Source: Bacteroidota bacterium
GTDB taxonomy: Bacteria; Bacteroidota; Bacteroidia; Flavobacteriales; Flavobacteriaceae
Assembly: GCA_024280145.1 (NCBI GenBank)
Contig: JAJRQR010000170.1
Coordinates: 1-37,456 of the forward strand
Length of the DNA stretch: 37,456 nucleotides
Reading direction: 5' to 3'
Shown: positions 32,849 to 37,456 of the stretch, piece by piece
Layout of the letters: every line of letters starts with the position of its first letter
How positions within the stretch are numbered: position 1 is the first letter of the stretch
Made by a program: the position numbers and the translations under genes
Notes under the pieces: model-generated
What the model saw: only the letters and a program-made list of their open reading frames with translations
What the model was told of the DNA's origin: nothing
Databases searched by the model: none

Positions 32849-33435
32849 TTTATCCAATTGTAGCTTACGGAGATCCTGTTTTAAGAAAAATGGGAAAAGA
32901 AATTTCAAAAGATTTTCCAAAATTTGAAGAAATTCTTGAGAATATGTTCGAAACTATGTACAACGCACTCGGAATTGGGCTGGCTGCTCCACAAGTAGGA
33001 TTGCCAATTCGCTTATTTATTGTCGATGCAACTCCTTTTGGTGAGGATGAAGATTTAGAGGAGGAGGAAAGAGAATTTTTATCAGATTTTAAACAAGTTT
33101 TTGTTAATGCAAAGATTATTGAAGAAACTGGCAATGAATGGGCTTTTAACGAAGGATGTCTTAGTATTCCTGATGTAAGAGAAGATATTTTCAGAAATGA
33201 AACCATAAAAATTGAATTCTTAGATGAAAATTTCAAAAAGCATACCAAAGAATTTAATGGTATTGTGGCAAGAATAATTCAACATGAATACGATCATATT
33301 GAAGGTGTATTATTCACCGATAAACTATCTCCATTAAAAAAACGTTTAATAAAAGGAAAGCTTTCAAATATTTCAAAAGGAAAAATACGAGTAGATTATC
33401 GAATGCGTTTTCCAGATATGAAAAAGAAACGCTAA
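32845..33435 (+). CDS. def: Peptide deformylase
   Basis: The enzyme removes the formyl group from new protein N-termini. All three motifs are present in the 196 residues: GIGLAAPQVG (43-52), EGCLS (103-107) with the metal Cys, and QHEYDH (146-151) with the two His ligands and catalytic Glu. An insertion rich in Asp/Glu (EDEDLEEEEREF) sits after motif I, as in Bacteroidota forms. It overlaps ruvX by 4 bases and is followed by the DUF5606 gene 74 bp on. Confidence 0.96.
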   Translation: MIYPIVAYGDPVLRKMGKEISKDFPKFEEILENMFETMYNALGIGLAAPQVGLPIRLFIVDATPFGEDEDLEEEEREFLSDFKQVFVNAKIIEETGNEWAFNEGCLSIPDVREDIFRNETIKIEFLDENFKKHTKEFNGIVARIIQHEYDHIEGVLFTDKLSPLKKRLIKGKLSNISKGKIRVDYRMRFPDMKKKR

Positions 33436-33509
33436 ACACTTGGATAATTAATAAGAACCCAAGATATTTGCTCCTCAAAAATTCAAAATAATTACAACTT
33501 AAATTTAAT

Positions 33510-33932
33510 ATGAGTTTAGAAAAAATATTATCAATTTCAGGAAAACCAGGATTGTATCAACTAGAAAATCAGACAAGAAGCGGTTTTTTAGCAAAATCAT
33601 TAATTGATGGAAAGAAAATTAGTGTAAGTGCTCGGCAAAATGTAAGCTTGCTTTCAGAAATTGCTATCTATACCTTAACTGAAGAATTACCTTTACGTGA
33701 AGTTTTTACAAAAATATTCGATAAAGAAAATGGAGGTGAAGCGATAAGTCACAAATCTTCAAAAGACGAATTAGAAGAGTATTTTTTCGAAGTACTTCCA
33801 GACTACGATGAAGATAGAGTATATCCTAGTGATATTAAAAAGGTGGTACAATGGTATAATCTGTTGACGAAAAACGGAATTACCGATTTTTCAGAGGCAG
33901 AATCTGAAGAAAACACAAACGAAGAGGAGTAA
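33510..33932 (+). CDS. DUF5606 family protein
   Basis: This 140-residue protein starts with LEKILSISGKPGLYQLENQT, the opening of the Bacteroidota family DUF5606, and has VLPDYDEDRVYPSDIKKVV further on and an acidic C-terminal tail. Families with this layout are found widely in flavobacteria next to def and mazG, but no function is known. It ends 3 bp before mazG and is likely in the same operon. Confidence 0.85.
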   Translation: MSLEKILSISGKPGLYQLENQTRSGFLAKSLIDGKKISVSARQNVSLLSEIAIYTLTEELPLREVFTKIFDKENGGEAISHKSSKDELEEYFFEVLPDYDEDRVYPSDIKKVVQWYNLLTKNGITDFSEAESEENTNEEE

Positions 33933-33935
33933 TAT

Positions 33936-34709
33936 ATGAATGCTCGTAAGGACCAGCTAAAAGCTTTTGATCGCTTGCTTACCATTATGGATGAGCTCCG
34001 AACGCAGTGTCCTTGGGATAAAAAGCAAACCATTCAAACGCTGCGTCATCTTACTATTGAAGAAACCTACGAGTTAGGCGATGCTATTCTTGACAACGAT
34101 TTAGAAGAAGTTAAAAAAGAATTAGGCGACTTACTATTGCACATTGTTTTTTATGCAAAAATTGGTTCTGAAACCAACAATTTTGATATTGCTGATGTTG
34201 CCAACGAAATTTGCGATAAACTAATTTCTCGTCATCCTCATATTTATGGAGATGTTGTCGTTGCTAATGAAGAAGAAGTAAAACAAAATTGGGAAGCTTT
34301 AAAATTAAAAGAAGGAAAATCCAGTGTTTTAGAAGGTGTCCCAAAATCTTTACCCGCTTTAGTTAAAGCAAGCCGAATTCAAGAAAAGGTAGCAGGAGTT
34401 GGATTTGATTGGGAAGAACCACAACAGGTTTTTGAAAAATTACAAGAAGAATTAGGAGAATTTCAACACGAAATTAACGAAAATAATACCGATAAAATTG
34501 AAGCTGAATTTGGGGATGTCCTGTTTTCTATGATTAATTATGCACGTTTCTTAAAAGTAAGCCCTGAAAATGCTTTAGAACGTACCAATAAAAAATTTAT
34601 TAAACGTTTTCAGTATATAGAAGTAAAGGCTAAAGAAATGGGAAAATCTATCCAAGATATGACCTTAGCTGAAATGGATATATTCTGGGAAGAAGCTAAA
34701 AATTTATAA
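33936..34709 (+). CDS. mazG: Nucleoside triphosphate pyrophosphohydrolase MazG
   Basis: MazG hydrolyses NTPs and dNTPs to the monophosphate and pyrophosphate, a house-cleaning and stress role. The 257-residue protein has two MazG domains. The first has CPWDKKQTIQTLRHLTIEE and then LKKELGDLLLHIVF-type metal-binding acid residues (EVKKELGDLLLHIVFYA). The second has LQEELGEFQHEINE and EAEFGDVLFSMINYA. The length is the usual one for double-domain MazG. It closes the ruvX-def-DUF5606-mazG run and is followed by a bidirectional terminator. Confidence 0.93.
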   Translation: MNARKDQLKAFDRLLTIMDELRTQCPWDKKQTIQTLRHLTIEETYELGDAILDNDLEEVKKELGDLLLHIVFYAKIGSETNNFDIADVANEICDKLISRHPHIYGDVVVANEEEVKQNWEALKLKEGKSSVLEGVPKSLPALVKASRIQEKVAGVGFDWEEPQQVFEKLQEELGEFQHEINENNTDKIEAEFGDVLFSMINYARFLKVSPENALERTNKKFIKRFQYIEVKAKEMGKSIQDMTLAEMDIFWEEAKNL

Positions 34710-34733
34710 GAATTATTCATTCTTAAATCAATA

Positions 34734-34771
34734 AAAAAACGCTGTCAAAAATTAATTTGACAGCGTTTTTT
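34734..34771. terminator. Bidirectional terminator between mazG and DUF349 gene
   Basis: A 16-bp perfect stem (34734-34749 and 34756-34771, with core ACGCTGTCAAA) has a 6-nt loop. A runs on the left and T runs on the right make it work for both convergent genes. Confidence 0.88.
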
Positions 34772-34790
34772 GTTTTCAGAATTTAATATT

Positions 34791-36797
34791 CTATTTTCGT
34801 AAAGCTCTAATTTTTTTAAGCTTTTCAATCCAAGTTTCTAATTGCTCTTTATGTCTTGCAATGTTTTTATGAACTTCTTTTACTAAAGGATTATCGTCTT
34901 TTACGTGTTTGAAGAATAATAAGTTATTTTCTAATTGGCGTATTTCATCTCTAACTTCTCCTACTTTTTTAGAAATGAAGAACTCTTCGTTTTTAAGTTT
35001 ACGATCGTCTTCTTGTGAAGTCATTGCATTCAACTTATTTTCAAATTTAATAAGCTCAGTTTGTTTTTTATCTAAATCCAACTGACCAAAAAGATCGTCC
35101 AACTTTTTATTAAATTTTTGCTCAATATCTTTTTTACTATATGGAACACGTCCTAACTCTTTCCATTCAGCAATTTTACCAGTAATAGTTGCGATGTCTT
35201 TTTTGTGATCACCTTCTAATTTTAAATCATCAAGGGTTTCTAAAAATGCTTTTTTGGCATCGTAATGAGCATATTCCTCTTTATTTGCTTCATCTTTTTG
35301 AGCGTGTAATCTGTCAAAATAATGGTTGCAAACCGCTTTAAATTCCTTCCAGATTTTATCGCTGTCTTTTCTAGGAACATGACCAATTTTTTTCCAATCA
35401 TTTTGGATTTTCTTCATTAATGGAGTTACTTTTTCAAAATCATCCCCATCCTTATTGTCTTCAGCAATTTTAATTAATTCGCGTTTTTTTGCAAGATTAT
35501 CAAATTGCTCTTTTTTCTGATTTTTATAATAGGTGTTTTTCTCTTTATTAAAGTTTCGAGTTGCTTCTTTAAATAAATCCCAAACTTCCTTGTTTTTAGA
35601 TTTCGGAACTTTTCCAGATTCAAAAAATTGATCTCTTAATTCCTGAACTTTTTTAATGGTATTTTGCCAAACCTGATGTCCTTTGTCTTTAGCGTTTTCA
35701 GTTAAAGTATTAATTTCATTAATAAATTCTTTTTTGACAGTAACATTTTCTTCAGCAAGCTTATCTAATTCTTTTAAATACTCATGTCTTTTATCATGAA
35801 TTATTTTAGTGGCTGCACTAAATTTATCCCAGATTTCATCGCTAAATTCTTTAGCAACTGGACCAATTTCTTCCTTCCACATTTTATGAAGCATTTGTAA
35901 TTCACGAAATGCTTTATTATTGTTTTCTTCTTTTGTTAACTCTTCAGCACGACCAATTAACCTAAGTTTTTGTTCTAAATTTTGCTTGAAATTACGATCT
36001 CTAAATTCGCGGTCTAAGTGTAAAATATCATAAAAATTCTCAACGTGATGATGGTAATTTTCCCAAACAGTATTGTATTTGTCTCTTGGTATTTGTCCCG
36101 CTTCAAACCAACGTTCCTGTATGTCTCGAAACATTTTGTAGATAGTACTCGTTTTCTCTTTTACATTAAATAGCCCTTTTAATTCCTCGATTAATCCTTC
36201 TCGTTTAGCAAGGTTATCTTTTTGATCGTTTAATAAGTTTTTATAATGGCTACTTCGTTTATGTTTGTAATGATAATACTCATTGTCAAACTCCTTTTTT
36301 AGAGGTGTATTATAGTAAAAATCGATTATATTTCCACCATCAGCTATAAACGTTTCTTTATTTTTTTCAAGTTCATCATTGAATTTTGAATTAAATTCTG
36401 TTTTAATTTCTTCAACGATATCTTTTATATTTTGAATAGGTTTTGTTGCAACAATATCTTTCAATTCAGCAATTAATTCCTCTTCGGAAAGTGATGAATA
36501 GTCTTTTTTAGGCTCTTCAAGAACTTCTGGTTTTGTAACTTCTTTTTTATCTGTTGGAGCTTCTTCAGTTTCTTCGGGAGATGTTGTCTTATCTTCTGAA
36601 GCATCTTCGGTAATTTCTAATTCTTCAACTGTATTGGATGTAGATTCAGTTTCTTGAGTTGCTTCTGAAGTTTCGGTTTTGGTTTCTTTTTCTGAAGTTT
36701 CTGATGTATCTATTGGAGTTTTTACTTCTTCTGAAGCGTTTTCAATATTTGTAACTTCAGTAATTTCTTTTTCTTCTTTCATTTCTTTTTCTGACAT
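34791..36797 (-). CDS. DUF349 repeat protein with acidic N-terminal region
   Basis: The protein has 668 residues from the ATG at 36797; an in-frame TTG three codons upstream is a less likely start. Residues 1 to about 110 are low-complexity Glu/Thr/Ser (for example EITEVTNIENASEEVKTPID), probably disordered. The rest holds about five DUF349 repeats, each with a W-x(n)-G-x-(I/V)-P and W-x-x-F pattern, such as RWFEAGQIPRDKYNTVWENY and DWKKIGHVPRKDSDKIWKEF. They are predicted to form long helices. The family is common in Bacteroidota and its role is not established. It lies downstream of aroE with a 126-bp gap. Confidence 0.88.
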   Translation of the reverse strand: MSEKEMKEEKEITEVTNIENASEEVKTPIDTSETSEKETKTETSEATQETESTSNTVEELEITEDASEDKTTSPEETEEAPTDKKEVTKPEVLEEPKKDYSSLSEEELIAELKDIVATKPIQNIKDIVEEIKTEFNSKFNDELEKNKETFIADGGNIIDFYYNTPLKKEFDNEYYHYKHKRSSHYKNLLNDQKDNLAKREGLIEELKGLFNVKEKTSTIYKMFRDIQERWFEAGQIPRDKYNTVWENYHHHVENFYDILHLDREFRDRNFKQNLEQKLRLIGRAEELTKEENNNKAFRELQMLHKMWKEEIGPVAKEFSDEIWDKFSAATKIIHDKRHEYLKELDKLAEENVTVKKEFINEINTLTENAKDKGHQVWQNTIKKVQELRDQFFESGKVPKSKNKEVWDLFKEATRNFNKEKNTYYKNQKKEQFDNLAKKRELIKIAEDNKDGDDFEKVTPLMKKIQNDWKKIGHVPRKDSDKIWKEFKAVCNHYFDRLHAQKDEANKEEYAHYDAKKAFLETLDDLKLEGDHKKDIATITGKIAEWKELGRVPYSKKDIEQKFNKKLDDLFGQLDLDKKQTELIKFENKLNAMTSQEDDRKLKNEEFFISKKVGEVRDEIRQLENNLLFFKHVKDDNPLVKEVHKNIARHKEQLETWIEKLKKIRALRK

Positions 36798-36923
36798 TTT
36801 TTTCAATGTTAAGGTTCAGTTTTATTCCAAATTATTTAGAATAAATATTTAAAGCGTCAAGATACTAACTCCTTTGAAATTACCAAAGGAAGCATCGATT
36901 ATTTGAAAAATATTGAGAGTATT

Positions 36924-37456
36924 TTATGATTTCCAAATTGCCCAAGCTTTTTTTGCTTGGTATTCTAACATTTTTAAACCGTTACTTACTTTGGCTCCTC
37001 TTGCTTTACTAAGTTTCATAAATTCAGTTTCACGAGGATTGTAAGTGAGGTCAAATGCGACATGTTCTTTTGTTAAATACTCATATGGAATTTTTGGAAA
37101 TTCATGAATATCTGGGAAAGTGCCTAAAGGTGTGCAATTTATAATTAAATAATTTTGAGAGATAATTTCTCTATCTAAATCTCTGTAAGTTATTACATTA
37201 TCTTTTTTGGTTCTAGATACTTGAGTTATTTCAAAGTTCATAGTTTCTAAAACGTATCGTATAGCTTTACAAGCACCACCAGTTCCTAACAGTATTGCTT
37301 TTTTTTCTTTTATTGGAAGGAAATCCATCAGGGCATTTGCAAAACCATAATGATCGGTGTTATATCCAATAAGTTTTCCTTCTTTATTAATTTTAATGGT
37401 ATTTACAGCTCCAATTTTACTTGCTTCTTTGTCAATTCTGTCTAATAAAGGGATTA
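36924..37456 (-). CDS. aroE: Shikimate dehydrogenase, 5' end cut off by window
   Basis: AroE reduces 3-dehydroshikimate with NADPH in aromatic amino acid synthesis. The frame runs from beyond the window edge to the stop at 36924; 176 residues are visible of about 245-250. The visible start IPLLDRIDKEASKIGAVNTI and GYNTDHYGF (with the conserved Asp) belong to the substrate domain. AILLGTGGACKAIRYVL is the nucleotide-binding glycine-rich loop, and NGLKMLEYQAKKAW closes the protein. An ATG at 37328 is internal, not the start. Confidence 0.93.
   Translation of the reverse strand, partial: IPLLDRIDKEASKIGAVNTIKINKEGKLIGYNTDHYGFANALMDFLPIKEKKAILLGTGGACKAIRYVLETMNFEITQVSRTKKDNVITYRDLDREIISQNYLIINCTPLGTFPDIHEFPKIPYEYLTKEHVAFDLTYNPRETEFMKLSKARGAKVSNGLKMLEYQAKKAWAIWKS

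Noticed and set aside
36870-36892. TCCTTTG...CAAAGGA hairpin after aroE as a terminator
   Set aside because: It has a 7-bp stem but no T tract on either side, so it cannot be supported as an intrinsic terminator.
36924-37328. Short complete shikimate dehydrogenase starting at 37328
   Set aside because: The frame stays open to the window edge and the upstream residues match AroE, so it is a partial longer gene.

Overview
The window reads as the chromosome of an AT-rich member of the Bacteroidota, most likely Flavobacteriaceae. Several promoters have the Bacteroidota form (TAnnTTTG near -7, sometimes with TTG about 17-20 bp upstream). Lipoproteins carry short signal peptides followed by Cys-Ser-Ser or Cys-Ser-Asn. 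Typical lineage genes are present: a DUF5606 protein, a DUF349 repeat protein, paired SurA-like and MoxR genes, and GH109 and GH114 proteins. No rRNA, tRNA, CRISPR array, phage or complete insertion sequence was seen.

Layout. Positions 1-4768 hold the end of a SurA/PpiC chaperone, a MoxR ATPase and aconitase, the last interrupted by an in-frame TAA. Positions 4761-9009 hold a lipoprotein and a leftward operon of a GH109 glycosidase-like protein, a GHMP sugar kinase and a sugar nucleotidyltransferase. This operon looks like a route for GalNAc (or a related sugar) salvage. Positions 9115-10551 hold a thioredoxin gene with apparent single-base losses and a small membrane protein/XRE regulator pair bracketed by mirror-image repeats. 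Positions 10587-15152 hold a guanine deaminase-like enzyme, formate-tetrahydrofolate ligase, a GH114 polygalactosaminidase-like lipoprotein and succinyl-CoA synthetase beta. Positions 15183-16151 hold a small secreted protein and a gene-free stretch that appears to encode a structured small RNA. Positions 16168-25434 are mainly housekeeping: rluF, uvrB, a nucleoid-associated protein, heme A synthase (again split by a TAA at a Glu position), a GNAT acetyltransferase, the CCA-adding enzyme and a Sua5/YrdC protein. Positions 25474-31493 are a lipopolysaccharide/lipooligosaccharide core-type cluster with glycosyltransferases, a methyltransferase, a WaaP/Kdo-kinase-like protein and a GT9-GT2 fusion. 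The right end returns to housekeeping: dapD, ruvX, def, DUF5606, mazG, DUF349 and the partial aroE.

Most notable points. (1) Three conserved genes are broken: aconitase and heme A synthase by a TAA where Glu is expected, and a TlpA-like thioredoxin by loss of A residues in homopolymers. (2) A candidate noncoding RNA (about 15977-16151) has a promoter box, a closing stem, an inner hairpin, an intrinsic terminator and three upstream repeats phased at exactly 21 bp. (3) A galactosamine-themed gene set (GH109, GHMP kinase, nucleotidyltransferase, GH114) lies within about 8 kb. (4) A broken duplicate of the sua5 5' end flanks a glycosyltransferase. (5) A two-gene XRE module sits between matching inverted repeats and has a candidate autoregulatory operator. 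All calls come from reading the sequence and remembered family features; no database search was run.
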